This document shows positions 8,312 to 16,726 of a stretch of DNA of 64,000 nucleotides, piece by piece. The position numbers and the translations under genes are program-made. Each line of letters begins with the position of its first letter. Position 1 is the first letter of the stretch. Origin of the DNA: Myxococcales bacterium. GTDB taxonomy: Bacteria; Myxococcota_A; Polyangia; Polyangiales; Houyiibacteriaceae. The stretch spans positions 1-64,000 of the forward strand of contig JAOTYL010000004.1 in the NCBI GenBank assembly GCA_029861865.1. Reading direction: 5' to 3'. The notes under the pieces are model-generated. The model saw only the letters and a program-made list of their open reading frames with translations. It was not told the DNA's origin and made no database searches.

Positions 8312-9158
8312 TGCGGCTCAACACGCCGTATAGCTCCGGACGGCGGTCACGGAAAAAGTCCCAGTTCGAACGATACTTGCGGAGCGCGTCTCGATCGAGG
8401 GTCGCAACGGCAACGCCCTCCTCGTTGCGACCGAGCTCGGCGAGCATTTCCCCGCGGTGATCGCAGATGAACGAGCTCCCGTAGAAGGCGAGGCCAGCTT
8501 CGGTGCCGATTCGGTTGGCAGCTGCTACAGGCACTGCGTTGGCCACCGCATGGCCGACCATCACGCGCCTCCACGGGTCTTTGCTGTCTTCTCCGGGCGT
8601 GGTGGGCTCGGTTCCGATCGCGGTCGGATAAAGAAGAACCTCGGCACCTAGCAGCGCCATTGCGCGCGCCGTCTCGGGAAACCACTGGTCCCAGCAGACG
8701 CCGATCCCGAGCTCACCATGCCTCGTGCTCCAGACCCGAAAACCCGTATTCCCCGGCCGGAAGTAGAATTTCTCTTCGTAGCCTGGGCCGTCGGGGATGT
8801 GGCTCTTTCGGTAGACTCCGAGCGCGGCTCCATCGGCGTCGACCACCGCGAGGCTGTTGTAGTAAACGCCGTCCGCTTCCTCGAAGAACGACACGGGAAG
8901 GACGACGGCGAGCTCTTTCGCGAGTCGCTGCATCCGTTGGATCGTCGGGTGGCCTTCGGCGGGCGCGGCGAGGTCGAAGGCGTTCTGGTCTTTCGCCTGC
9001 GGGAAGTACCGGCCCTCGAAAAGCTCCGGCGTGAGCACGACGCGGGCGCCTCGGCCGGCAGCCTCCCGGACCAGCGCCTCGATCCTCGAAACGTTGACGT
9101 CCCGCGATGCTTGAAGCTCGCATTGGACGACTGCGATCTCGAGTCGTGCGTCGGTCAT
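8295..9158 (-). CDS. aguB: N-carbamoylputrescine amidase
   Basis: This 287-residue nitrilase-superfamily enzyme hydrolyses N-carbamoylputrescine to putrescine, ammonia and CO2. The Glu-Lys-Cys catalytic triad is visible as Glu45 (TPELF), Lys118 (YRKSHIPD) and Cys155 (GVCWDQWFPE). The IPDGPGYEEKFYFRPG segment is characteristic of AguB rather than other nitrilases. ATG 9158 is preferred over an upstream in-frame start because it overlaps the aguA stop as ATGA. With aguA it completes conversion of agmatine to putrescine. Confidence 0.93.
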   Translation of the reverse strand: MTDARLEIAVVQCELQASRDVNVSRIEALVREAAGRGARVVLTPELFEGRYFPQAKDQNAFDLAAPAEGHPTIQRMQRLAKELAVVLPVSFFEEADGVYYNSLAVVDADGAALGVYRKSHIPDGPGYEEKFYFRPGNTGFRVWSTRHGELGIGVCWDQWFPETARAMALLGAEVLLYPTAIGTEPTTPGEDSKDPWRRVMVGHAVANAVPVAAANRIGTEAGLAFYGSSFICDHRGEMLAELGRNEEGVAVATLDRDALRKYRSNWDFFRDRRPELYGVLSRNEPLE

Positions 9159-10153
9159 GGTAGCGTAGGTTGGGGTTGGGTGGCGCAGTGAAATGCCCCG
9201 CCACCCCATAGCAGGTCCCGCGCCGAAAGGCCGATGACGGCCCGGCTCGGAAACGCGGCAGCGATTTCGTCATGTGCTTCGCCGTCCTCGGGCACGCCGA
9301 AGAACGGCACCATCACCGCTTCGTTGGCGACGTAGAAGTTACAATAGTTCGCGGGGATGGGAGCGCCGTCAGGTGCGAACACTAAGCCAGGCGAAGGCAC
9401 GGTGCGCACGGTCAACCCGGCGTCCCGAAGTACGGTCTCGATCGAGCGGATCACTTCCGCGTTGGGGTCATTGGTATTGGCCCGGATGCACATCACGGTG
9501 TCGGCCGCGACGAAGCGCGCGATCATGTCCACGTGCCCATCGGTATGGTCGTGATTCAAACCGCGTTCGAGCCAGATCACGCGTTCTACGAAGAGGAGCG
9601 AACGAAGCGCGTTCTCGACGTCGGTCGGGCCAAAGCCTGGGTTTCGATTGTCGTTGAGGACGCAGGATTTCGTAGTGATGAATGTTCCGCGCCCGTCGAA
9701 CTCCAACGCACCGCCTTCGAGGACGAGGTCGTGCTCGAGACGTGCCGCGCCGAGGTGGTCGGTAAACCATCGCCCAATCTCGACGTCGAGCGCATCTTCG
9801 AACTTTCGGCCCCAACCATTGAACCGAAAACCGACAGCGCCGAGCGCCCCACTCGGAGTGTGCCCGAGAAGTGGAAGGGTATCTCGAACCCAACAGTCAC
9901 CGTAGTCGGCAGCAACGTAGTCGATCTTGTTCGAAGCTCCGATCAGATTTCGAGCCACCGCTTCGATGTCCCGGTCTCTTACGAGCAGCCGAACCTGTTC
10001 GTTCCCCGCGGTTGCGATCGCTCGGCAAAGGGCGGCGATCGTGCGTTGCGCCCCTTCGAGATTGAAGGGCCACTCCGCTGCCAGGTAAGGAAACGCGAGC
10101 CAGCAGCAGTCGTGACGCTCCCACTCGGCCGGAATTCGCAGCCGCTCTTTCAC
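9155..10153 (-). CDS. aguA: Agmatine deiminase
   Basis: This 332-residue enzyme of the pentein fold converts agmatine to N-carbamoylputrescine and ammonia. Diagnostic features: PAEWERHD near the N-terminus, YGDCWVRDT, LEGGALEFDG, the acid/base segment LNHDHTDGHVDM, and the catalytic Cys323 in GGGAFHC close to the C-terminus (usually GGGNIHC). Length is near the bacterial norm of 340-370. The stop overlaps the aguB start, giving a tightly coupled two-step polyamine module. No arginine decarboxylase is present here, so agmatine must come from elsewhere or from the medium. Confidence 0.94.
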   Translation of the reverse strand: MKERLRIPAEWERHDCCWLAFPYLAAEWPFNLEGAQRTIAALCRAIATAGNEQVRLLVRDRDIEAVARNLIGASNKIDYVAADYGDCWVRDTLPLLGHTPSGALGAVGFRFNGWGRKFEDALDVEIGRWFTDHLGAARLEHDLVLEGGALEFDGRGTFITTKSCVLNDNRNPGFGPTDVENALRSLLFVERVIWLERGLNHDHTDGHVDMIARFVAADTVMCIRANTNDPNAEVIRSIETVLRDAGLTVRTVPSPGLVFAPDGAPIPANYCNFYVANEAVMVPFFGVPEDGEAHDEIAAAFPSRAVIGLSARDLLWGGGAFHCATQPQPTLP

Positions 10154-10162
10154 CGACGAAAC

Positions 10163-11215
10163 TTACCACGCAAGAGCTTCCTGCTCACCGAATCGATCGA
10201 TCATCGTAGCGACGTGAGAGAGGAACGCTCGTTGGCGCTTCTTCAGCCCTTCGAGTTGCCGATCGTTGAGAACGGGCGCCAACGGATCAGAGGCAAGGCG
10301 CTTCGCGAAGCGTTCGAGGTCGAGCTTTCGAACCGCTTCGACCGTAGAACGGCGAAAACGCTGGACGGCTCTGAGTCGCGCTTCCATCAAACCGAGACGC
10401 TGGTCACCAAGCCAAAAGCCCGCACCGTTGTCGAGGTAGATCAGGGGACCCCCTTTTCCACGAGTCCGAACGTTAGTGAAGTTACCTCCCCAGCGATCGA
10501 CATTCTGAGTGAGATAGTCGAACACGATCATGTCGGAGAGCTCTGCGGCACGCTCCTCGGTGTCCGGCGCTATCGCAAGCGGTCGGCTGGGATCGGTCGC
10601 CTCGCGAGCGCCGGGCCTCCGATTGAGGTCGGCCCGGTAGTCCACGGGCCGCTGATAGGGGGTGATCGGGAGTGACTCTTGGACTCGTATCCATCGCTCC
10701 CATTTGCGGCCCAGCTTCAATCGCACCAACGGTTCGGGAATCCACCAAACGAAGGCACCTTGAATGGTTCCGTCTTTTTCGAACTCGAGCTCTCCGACCC
10801 GCTTGTCATCGCCGGCCGCTTTTTCGAGATCCGCCCAAGCGAACCCTCTTCCTGTCGTCGGGGGAACGCGGCCGAGACCTAGCTCCCGATCCAGGTAATA
10901 AGCGGCGACCTCGGAGTACCAGTGTGCCGCCGAGAAGCTTTGTTTGGGTTTGAAGTAGCCCTTGGTGCCGTCCGCGAGCGTGATCTTGAACGCCAGGCTC
11001 CGGCCCCCCTTGCCCTTTCTCGTCGACAGGATCTTCTCGGATCGCAGCGCATCGATTCTCGGACCGTCGGCCTCCCCTAAGAACCCAGGCAAGCTGACGG
11101 CGTCGGCACCGAGAAGGGGCCACATCAAGACCATCAGGAGCATGGGCAAGACGACGCGCGGCACGCGGCACAGAGTAGTCCGTCGGGCCCGTCGCCCGCC
11201 TCTTTCGGACCACAC
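10163..11215 (-). CDS. Secreted FAM20/Four-jointed-like kinase
   Basis: This 350-residue protein has an N-terminal signal or anchor (LPMLLMVLMWPLLGADA) and a FAM20-type kinase domain. Several blocks match animal FAM20C: the glycine/lysine strand ADGTKGYFKPKQ (Lys85/Lys89), SEVAAYYLDRELGLGRVPP with Glu102, FDYLTQNVDRWGGN with the catalytic-position Asp240, and IYLDNGAGFW with the metal-binding Asp262. A conserved FRRSTVEAVRKL helix follows. FAM20 enzymes are secretory-pathway kinases that phosphorylate proteins or sugars, so a periplasmic or extracellular kinase is inferred. The substrate is unknown. The GTG start at 11215 is uncertain because no clear ribosome binding site is present. It is divergent from the DUF1592 gene. 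Confidence 0.78.
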   Translation of the reverse strand: MWSERGGRRARRTTLCRVPRVVLPMLLMVLMWPLLGADAVSLPGFLGEADGPRIDALRSEKILSTRKGKGGRSLAFKITLADGTKGYFKPKQSFSAAHWYSEVAAYYLDRELGLGRVPPTTGRGFAWADLEKAAGDDKRVGELEFEKDGTIQGAFVWWIPEPLVRLKLGRKWERWIRVQESLPITPYQRPVDYRADLNRRPGAREATDPSRPLAIAPDTEERAAELSDMIVFDYLTQNVDRWGGNFTNVRTRGKGGPLIYLDNGAGFWLGDQRLGLMEARLRAVQRFRRSTVEAVRKLDLERFAKRLASDPLAPVLNDRQLEGLKKRQRAFLSHVATMIDRFGEQEALAW

Positions 11216-11364
11216 TCGTTCAGGAAGGAAAGCATGACCATCTGCGACATCTTTTTACCTTTGGCCTAAGGGGGTGAAAGCAGAGGTGTTTACGCGGAAT
11301 CCAGGTTGCTTCCTTAACCCTTCCGGCTTGGCGAAATCCGAGGATCTGTCGCAATACTGATCCA

Positions 11365-13038
11365 ATGCACTGGGGGTTGCGTGCGAAGTGGGCAAAAGCG
11401 TCGTGTTTGTGCGCGCTTTTCTTCATATGCGGTTGCGAGGGCGTCATCGGCGGGGCCGGGGTGGGGGGCCCCGGCCAAGCACAACAGGAGTTCATCTGCC
11501 TCGACCCGTCGGGGATCTTCCTCGGTACATCGCCGGTTCGGCGGCTCACCAACGTCGAATACGAAAACACCGTGCGTGACCTCCTCGGTGGGCAAATGCC
11601 CCCGCTTCCAGAGCAGCCAAGTGACGCCGTGCTCGAAGGCAGCTTCGAGAACGACGCAATTTCGCTTGGACCTTCGGATGTCCGAATCGCGCGATACGAA
11701 ACGGCGGCAGTCGACCTTGGAGCGCACGCGGCCGCCAGCAGCGAGGTCCTTGCGCGGATCATGCCTTGTGATCCGTCGGGCAACGCGAGCGCCTGCGGCC
11801 GCGATTTCGTCGAGAGCTTCGGACGGCGTGCATTTCGCCGACCGCTCAGCGCGGAGGAGACCGATCGCTGGGCTGCGTATTTCGAAGAGCAACGCACTGC
11901 GATCGACTTCGACGCGGCCGTGCAACTGACGGTGGCAGGGATGCTTCAGTCACCGCAGTTCCTCTACCGACTTGAAGATCAAGCCTCAGCCGGAGCGCCT
12001 GGGCAGATGGAGCTCACCCCGCACGAGCTTGCGAGCCGGCTCTCGTACTTCCTTTGGGAAAGCATGCCCGACGATCAGCTCTTCGCAGCCGCCGACAACG
12101 ACGAGCTTCAAACCGACGAGCAGATCGAGGCGCAGGCGCGGCGCATGCTCACCGACGGCCGCGCCCGCGAAACGATCCGCAATTTTCACCGTCAATGGCT
12201 CTACCTCGACCGCGTTCTCGGCGAGGACAAGCTTCCTGAGCAGTACCCGATGTGGGGAACCCAGGCGCAGCAATCCGCCCGCGAGGAGTCCCTCAAGTTC
12301 ATAGAGAACACCGTGACCGAAGGCGGGACCCTCGAGGACTTGCTCACCAGCACCGTGGCCTATCTAGACGACGTGACCGCCGAGCTTTACGGGGTCAACG
12401 CGCCAAGCGTACCGTGGGGTGCCGTCGAGCTCGACCCTACCGAGCGCGCTGGAATCCTGAGCCGCATCGCATTTCTCGCGGGCAACGCACACGAGGCCAA
12501 CGGCTCACCCCCGCTCCGCGGCGTGTTCGTGATGGACCGAATCCTTTGCGAGCCACGATTGTCGCCGCCAGCGGACGCCGATGTGTCGGTACCCGAGGCC
12601 GATCCCAACCAGGGCCCGATGACCAATCGCGACCTTTTCGAGCAGCGGGTGGCCCCGTCGACCTGCCAGGGCTGTCATGTCCGCATCGACGGATTTGGGT
12701 ACGGCTTCGAAGACTATGATGCCGCGGGTATTTTCCGCACCATGGACAATGGCCTTCCGGTCGATGCCAGTGGATACGCCGCCGGCATTGGCAACGACGC
12801 CGACTACGAAGGGGCGGTAGAGCTTCAGGGCTTGCTCGCGCAAAGCGATCTCGTTCACAACTGCGTGGTCAAACAGTGGTTCACCTATGCCTATGGGCGC
12901 ACGATGGAGCCTGCCGACACCTGCCAAGTCGAAGCCATTCAGGCGGCTTTCCTCGAAAACGGGGGCAACATCAGCGAGCTCTTGGTGGATCTGGTCACGC
13001 GGCCAGAGTTCAGGCTTCGAATTCAGGGGGGGGAGTGA
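11365..13038 (+). CDS. DUF1592-family lipoprotein with a CxxCH haem motif
   Basis: This 557-residue exported protein is probably a lipoprotein: the hydrophobic leader ends FFICGC. Blocks recognisable from the DUF1587/1592/1588/1585 multi-domain family appear in order: VRRLTNVEYENTVRDLLG, ELASRLSYFLWESMPDDQL, GILSRIAFLAGNAHEANGSPPLRGVFV and a C-terminal WFTYAYGR. A CQGCH haem-c attachment motif lies near residue 435, followed by RIDGFGYGFEDYDAAG. Such proteins are numerous in Planctomycetes and Myxococcota, nearly always beside a DUF1552 gene as here (4-base gap). The chemistry is unknown; an electron-transfer or oxidative role on secreted substrates is inferred. Confidence 0.85.
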   Translation: MHWGLRAKWAKASCLCALFFICGCEGVIGGAGVGGPGQAQQEFICLDPSGIFLGTSPVRRLTNVEYENTVRDLLGGQMPPLPEQPSDAVLEGSFENDAISLGPSDVRIARYETAAVDLGAHAAASSEVLARIMPCDPSGNASACGRDFVESFGRRAFRRPLSAEETDRWAAYFEEQRTAIDFDAAVQLTVAGMLQSPQFLYRLEDQASAGAPGQMELTPHELASRLSYFLWESMPDDQLFAAADNDELQTDEQIEAQARRMLTDGRARETIRNFHRQWLYLDRVLGEDKLPEQYPMWGTQAQQSAREESLKFIENTVTEGGTLEDLLTSTVAYLDDVTAELYGVNAPSVPWGAVELDPTERAGILSRIAFLAGNAHEANGSPPLRGVFVMDRILCEPRLSPPADADVSVPEADPNQGPMTNRDLFEQRVAPSTCQGCHVRIDGFGYGFEDYDAAGIFRTMDNGLPVDASGYAAGIGNDADYEGAVELQGLLAQSDLVHNCVVKQWFTYAYGRTMEPADTCQVEAIQAAFLENGGNISELLVDLVTRPEFRLRIQGGE

Positions 13039-13042
13039 TCGC

Positions 13043-14479
13043 ATGAGTCGAGGCCGCTACATTTTGGATCGGCGTCGCTTTCTCGCTGGCCTCGGCCTCG
13101 GCGCCGGGTCGCTCTTCCTGCCGTCACTGCGCCTCAGCGGCGCGCGTGCACAAACCAGCGCTCCGGCGCGCCTCCTCCTCTTCATCACCCCGCATGGCAC
13201 CGTTCCGGGGCGATGGCACATGCGAGAGTCAGGGCGCGATCGGGAGGAGTACGACTTCCCGCTTGCAGGGTTGAGCGAAGGTCAGTTCAGCGAAATTCTC
13301 CGGCCCCTTCACCGGCACCGGGACAACCTGTTGATCGTCGACGGCCTTGCGCGCGCCGTCACCTACGCTGAGGAATACCGGGTTTCCGAAGAGGGCTACG
13401 ACGGCGACATCAACCGTCATCATATGGCTCAAGCACACTTGCTGACCAGCAATTGGGCCTACCAGGGGGCTTCCTCGGCCCGAGGGGGTGCGCTTTCGAT
13501 CGACCAGGAGATCGGCAATGTGGTCGGGCAGCCCGGTCGCTGGAATAGCCGCGTCTACGGGTTCAATCATCAGCACGCCTACAACTACGTGGGTTCCAAC
13601 GAACCGGCCCCACGCGAGCAAAAAGCGCAGAACGCGTTCGACGACATCCTCGGCTTGGCTCCAGAGCCGACCGATCCGAACGCTCCACCGACCCGAGACG
13701 ACCTCGTTCGCGCGGCTCGGTCGAGCGCGCTCGACATGGCCAGCGAGGAGTTCGCGACGGTGCTTCCGAGGCTCAGCTCGACCGATCGAGAGAAGCTCGA
13801 GCGCCATCGGGCTTTGGTTCGCGACCTCGAGCTCGGCTTGAGCTCATCGCCAGCGGATATCATCGGCTGCGAACCGACGTTTACTGAGCAGGGCCATATC
13901 ATCGATCAGTTCTCGCGGATCTCGACGATGGCACTTGCCTGCGACCTGACACGGGTCGTCACGCTCGTGACGCAGAACATCCCGTCGCAAGAGTTTGGCG
14001 TCGATCCCGGCATCGACATGCACCAGGACATCGCCCACGAGTCGGACGAGAGCGACGGGTCCACGGCCGGCATCGAGGGAATGGTCAACTACAACCGTGT
14101 ATACGCAGAGCACTTCGCGTACCTCCTCGACCAGCTCGATTCCGTTCAAGAAGGCCCTGGATCGTTGCTCGACAATACCGCCGTCGTTTGGCTTACCGAG
14201 CTCGCGACCGGAGGTCATGATCTGCATCGTACGCCGGTCGTCATTGCGGGAGGTGGCTCGGGCTATTTCCGTCCAGGTCGGTACGTGCACTTTGCGGAAA
14301 CCCATCGAGTGGACGCAGCGAGGGGACACACCCACGATATCGGCTTCGCGCAAGAGCGATTGTTCGTGAACCTGATGCACGCCATGGGGATGACGGAGCG
14401 CCAGTTCTTTGGGTTGAATCAGGTGCAGTTCGGCTCGACGACCATCTCGCTCAGTGGTCCACTTCCGCGTCTAACCTAG
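13043..14479 (+). CDS. DUF1552-family Tat-exported protein
   Basis: This 478-residue protein has a twin-arginine leader (DRRRFLAGLGLGAGSLFLP). ATG 13043 is chosen because it begins this leader, and a GGGGGGAG purine run lies upstream. The body matches DUF1552: LLLFITPHGTVPGRW near the start, HHMAQAHLLTS, HQHAYNYV, a central helix SSTDREKLERHRALVRDLE, and VVWLTELATGGHDLHRTPVVIAGGG toward the end. This layout resembles the sulfatase/DUF1501 fold. It is the standard partner of DUF1592 proteins and is probably exported folded with a cofactor or partner. Its stop overlaps the stop of the convergent DUF2852 gene through a shared CTAG. Confidence 0.87.
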   Translation: MSRGRYILDRRRFLAGLGLGAGSLFLPSLRLSGARAQTSAPARLLLFITPHGTVPGRWHMRESGRDREEYDFPLAGLSEGQFSEILRPLHRHRDNLLIVDGLARAVTYAEEYRVSEEGYDGDINRHHMAQAHLLTSNWAYQGASSARGGALSIDQEIGNVVGQPGRWNSRVYGFNHQHAYNYVGSNEPAPREQKAQNAFDDILGLAPEPTDPNAPPTRDDLVRAARSSALDMASEEFATVLPRLSSTDREKLERHRALVRDLELGLSSSPADIIGCEPTFTEQGHIIDQFSRISTMALACDLTRVVTLVTQNIPSQEFGVDPGIDMHQDIAHESDESDGSTAGIEGMVNYNRVYAEHFAYLLDQLDSVQEGPGSLLDNTAVVWLTELATGGHDLHRTPVVIAGGGSGYFRPGRYVHFAETHRVDAARGHTHDIGFAQERLFVNLMHAMGMTERQFFGLNQVQFGSTTISLSGPLPRLT

Positions 14480-14910
14480 GCGGGGCCCGGTGCGAGTGAA
14501 TCGGTTTCAGTCGGCGGGTCATCGCCGCCCGGCCCTTCTTCGAGACTCGCGCGCCGCGTCGCCATGAAGCGATCAAACTCGGTGCGGTCCTTGGCCATTC
14601 GAAGCTTCGTCAGGAATTCCTGGAACTCACGCTCCTCCTCCTCGAGGCGCTCCAGCGTTTGCTCGCGGTACTCGTCGAACGCGGCGTTGCCGGTCGTGGC
14701 GTAGTTGCGATGAGAAGAGATGCCTCGGTGCGAATGTCGCCTTCCAACACAACCCCAATGCCTGCCCCGCCCCGAGCCGAGACGGCCACTCATCACCAAA
14801 AACGCCAGCAAGGCGAGGCCTACGGGCCAGAACATGACGAAGCTGAGGACCAGAAGCGCGATCCAAATCGGTGTGCCCAAATCATCCAGTTTTGCGACCA
14901 TTTGCGTCAT
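14476..14910 (-). CDS. DUF2852 domain membrane protein
   Basis: This 144-residue protein has one or two N-terminal membrane helices (about residues 14-40, IWIALLVLSFVMFWPVGLALLAFLVM). A His/Arg-rich linker follows, then the helical DUF2852 signature NAAFDEYREQTLERLEEEE with FLTKLRMAKDRTEFDRFMATRR. The family is best known from Alphaproteobacteria and has no assigned function. AAGGAG precedes the ATG by 8 bases. The probable operator at 14931-14955 lies 20-45 bases upstream, just after the tetR gene, suggesting that TetR controls this gene. Confidence 0.82.
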   Translation of the reverse strand: MTQMVAKLDDLGTPIWIALLVLSFVMFWPVGLALLAFLVMSGRLGSGRGRHWGCVGRRHSHRGISSHRNYATTGNAAFDEYREQTLERLEEEEREFQEFLTKLRMAKDRTEFDRFMATRRASLEEGPGGDDPPTETDSLAPGPA

Positions 14911-14930
14911 TTCTGGTACTCCTTGCTCGA

Positions 14931-14955
14931 ATGTAAATGTTCTTCACATTCACAT
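14931..14955. promoter_or_regulatory. Probable TetR operator upstream of the DUF2852 gene
   Basis: An inverted repeat, ATGTAAATGT, 5 bases, ACATTCACAT, pairs in 9 of 10 positions. The AT-rich dyad stands out from its GC-rich surroundings. It lies in the 67-base gap between the tetR stop and the DUF2852 start, where a repressor would block transcription of the latter. Confidence 0.55.
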
Positions 14956-14977
14956 ATGGGACGAGGTCCGCGTTCCG

Positions 14978-15616
14978 TCAAGGGGAAATTCCGAGACCGG
15001 CCAGGTAAACCAACACGGCCGCCTCCAAGAGCTCGGCGGGAGCCATCGGAATCTTTCGGCGAGACGAGTCCCCTCGCGTGTAAAGCGCTGCGATTCCGTG
15101 CGCGAGCGACAACAGGTGAAGCGCGATCATGGTAGCGGGTGGGCGCTCGTCCTCCATCATGGTGTCGGTGAGGGCTTGGCTTGCCTCGAGCAGCACGGCA
15201 AACGCGCGCTCCTCAGCCGCCCTGACTTCGGGGGCTTCGTAGGACTGGCCCGACTCGAACATCGCCGAAAAAAGAGCCGGCTCTTTGCGTGCGAACTCGA
15301 TGTATGCCTGGCCGATCCGTTCGAGGCGCCGGACTGGGTTCGTGTCTCCCGCCCCCGAAGCTCGTGTCAGGTCCTCGGCAAGCAATTCGAAACCCCGCTT
15401 GGACACGTCGGCCATGAGAGCATCGCGGTCGCGGAAGTGTCGGTAGGGCGCAGCAGGGCTCACCCCCGCACCACGGGCTGCGTCGGCAAAGGTGAATCCG
15501 CCGGGCCCTTTTTCGGAGATGAGATCGAGAGCCGCGTCGATCAGCGCTTCACGTAGGTTCCCATGGTGATAGCCGCGGCGGCCCCGAGATCGACCTCCCC
15601 TATTGCGATGACCCAT
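14978..15616 (-). CDS. TetR/AcrR family transcriptional regulator
   Basis: This 212-residue regulator has an Arg/Gly-rich N-terminal tail and then the helix-turn-helix domain at about residues 18-65: REALIDAALDLISEKG, then FADAARGAGVSPAAPYRHFRDRDALM. The C-terminal ligand-binding half includes the WHG-type pattern with LHLLSLAHGIAALYTRGD. The PAAPYRHF recognition helix is frequent in TetR proteins linked to lipid or envelope stress. It overlaps the upstream ornithine cyclodeaminase family gene by 17 bases and is followed by a dyad and the DUF2852 gene. Its effector is unknown. Confidence 0.92.
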   Translation of the reverse strand: MGHRNRGGRSRGRRGYHHGNLREALIDAALDLISEKGPGGFTFADAARGAGVSPAAPYRHFRDRDALMADVSKRGFELLAEDLTRASGAGDTNPVRRLERIGQAYIEFARKEPALFSAMFESGQSYEAPEVRAAEERAFAVLLEASQALTDTMMEDERPPATMIALHLLSLAHGIAALYTRGDSSRRKIPMAPAELLEAAVLVYLAGLGISP

Positions 15617-16598
15617 TGTCAGCTCTCAACGATTGCGATTCGAGGCCCAAGAGATCGATCTCGAGCCCCAGCCCACTCTCTTTGGCGAGATCATAGATCG
15701 CGCGGGCGAGGGCGACGTCTTGAATGGCGAGGCCTGTCGAGTCAAACACGGTCGTCGTTTCGGCCGACGGCCGCGGAAGCTTACCCGCTACGACTTCTCC
15801 TAGCGTGCCGACGATCTCTTCGACCGCGAAATCCCCTTTGCTCAACGGCACGTTGATCTCGCCACTTCCAGTCGCCTGGTGAATGTCGTCGATGTAAACG
15901 GCGGCGTGCTTTAAGACCTCTGAAGCGAGCTCTTGCTTGCCTGGGGCGTCGGCGCCCATTGCGTTGATGTGTGCCCCCGGCCGTATCCACTCGGCTCTCA
16001 CGAAGGGAGCTCGCGACGGGGTTGCCGTGCAAGCGATGTCCGCGGCGGCGGCTGCTTCCAAGCTCACGACCCGCCCGTCGATTTCATTGGCAAGCTTACG
16101 AGCAGCGGTCTCGTTTCGATCGTGCACGAGCGGCTCGAAGGAAGGGTAGACTACGCGATGTGCACCGTGGAGCGTCCGAGCTTGTACCCCTGCACCGATG
16201 AAGCTGATTGTGGCTGGCCGGCCCGATACGAGATACTTCGAGGCGACGGCACCGGCGGCGCCCGTGCGGAGTGAAGTCAGCAGGGTGCCATCCATGACCG
16301 CGAGCGGAAACGCGTTTGCAGGATCGTTCAGCACGAACACCCCCATCACCGTCGGGAGGCCATAGTCCCGGCGATTTCTTGCGTGAACGTTGACCCATTT
16401 GATCCCAGCCGAGTCGCCGAGCCGGGACGGCATTGCGCGAAAGTCACCGTGATGGTCTTCGATCGGCAGGTACACCTTGGGCGGCATCGAGGCTTCACCG
16501 CGTCCGAATGCGGCGAAAGCGCTCTCTACGGCCGCCACTGCCAGCTTCATGGTCACTACGTGCTCAACATCCACTCGCGTCAGGACGAGAGTCTTCAT
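15600..16598 (-). CDS. Ornithine cyclodeaminase / mu-crystallin family dehydrogenase
   Basis: This 332-residue member of the OCD/AlaDH/mu-crystallin family has the N-terminal substrate domain ending in LTSLRTGAAGAVASKYL, the Rossmann signature ISFIGAGVQARTLHGA, and IACTATPSRAPFV. Then come HINAMGADAPGKQELASEVL, VYIDDIHQATGSGEINVP and FDSTGLAIQDVALA, all standard for the family. Possible reactions include ornithine cyclisation to proline, alanine or ketimine reduction, and lysine cyclodeamination; sequence does not choose between them. It is divergent from frdA and shares its strand and 3' overlap with tetR. Confidence 0.88.
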   Translation of the reverse strand: MKTLVLTRVDVEHVVTMKLAVAAVESAFAAFGRGEASMPPKVYLPIEDHHGDFRAMPSRLGDSAGIKWVNVHARNRRDYGLPTVMGVFVLNDPANAFPLAVMDGTLLTSLRTGAAGAVASKYLVSGRPATISFIGAGVQARTLHGAHRVVYPSFEPLVHDRNETAARKLANEIDGRVVSLEAAAAADIACTATPSRAPFVRAEWIRPGAHINAMGADAPGKQELASEVLKHAAVYIDDIHQATGSGEINVPLSKGDFAVEEIVGTLGEVVAGKLPRPSAETTTVFDSTGLAIQDVALARAIYDLAKESGLGLEIDLLGLESQSLRADNGSSQ

Positions 16599-16635
16599 GA
16601 TTTCACCTTACCCCGGCGGTCGGAGCAGGAACACT

Positions 16636-16663
16636 TTGTTTGGTCTGGCTCTTTCGGTATAGT
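16636..16663 (+). promoter_or_regulatory. Sigma70-type promoter of the frd operon
   Basis: TTGTTT (16636-16641), 16 bases, TATAGT (16658-16663, 5 of 6 to consensus) lies upstream of frdA and predicts a start near 16670 with a leader of about 57 bases. The leader contains a 21-codon reading frame from ATG 16675 that overlaps the frdA start. No convincing FNR box was seen. Confidence 0.5.
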
Positions 16664-16726
16664 CCGCCGAACTCATGCCGACCATACAGTTGAAGGTAAT
16701 CGACACTACCTCGCACCTCAGGCGCC

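Noticed and set aside
9533-10675. 380-codon plus-strand open frame
   Set aside because: Antisense to aguA and the FAM20-like kinase, with no recognisable motif and low-complexity Arg/Ser-rich sequence.
11216-11364. Possible riboswitch in the 149-base gap between the FAM20-like and DUF1592 genes
   Set aside because: Short purine-rich pieces were seen but no conserved riboswitch core or paired stems could be identified.
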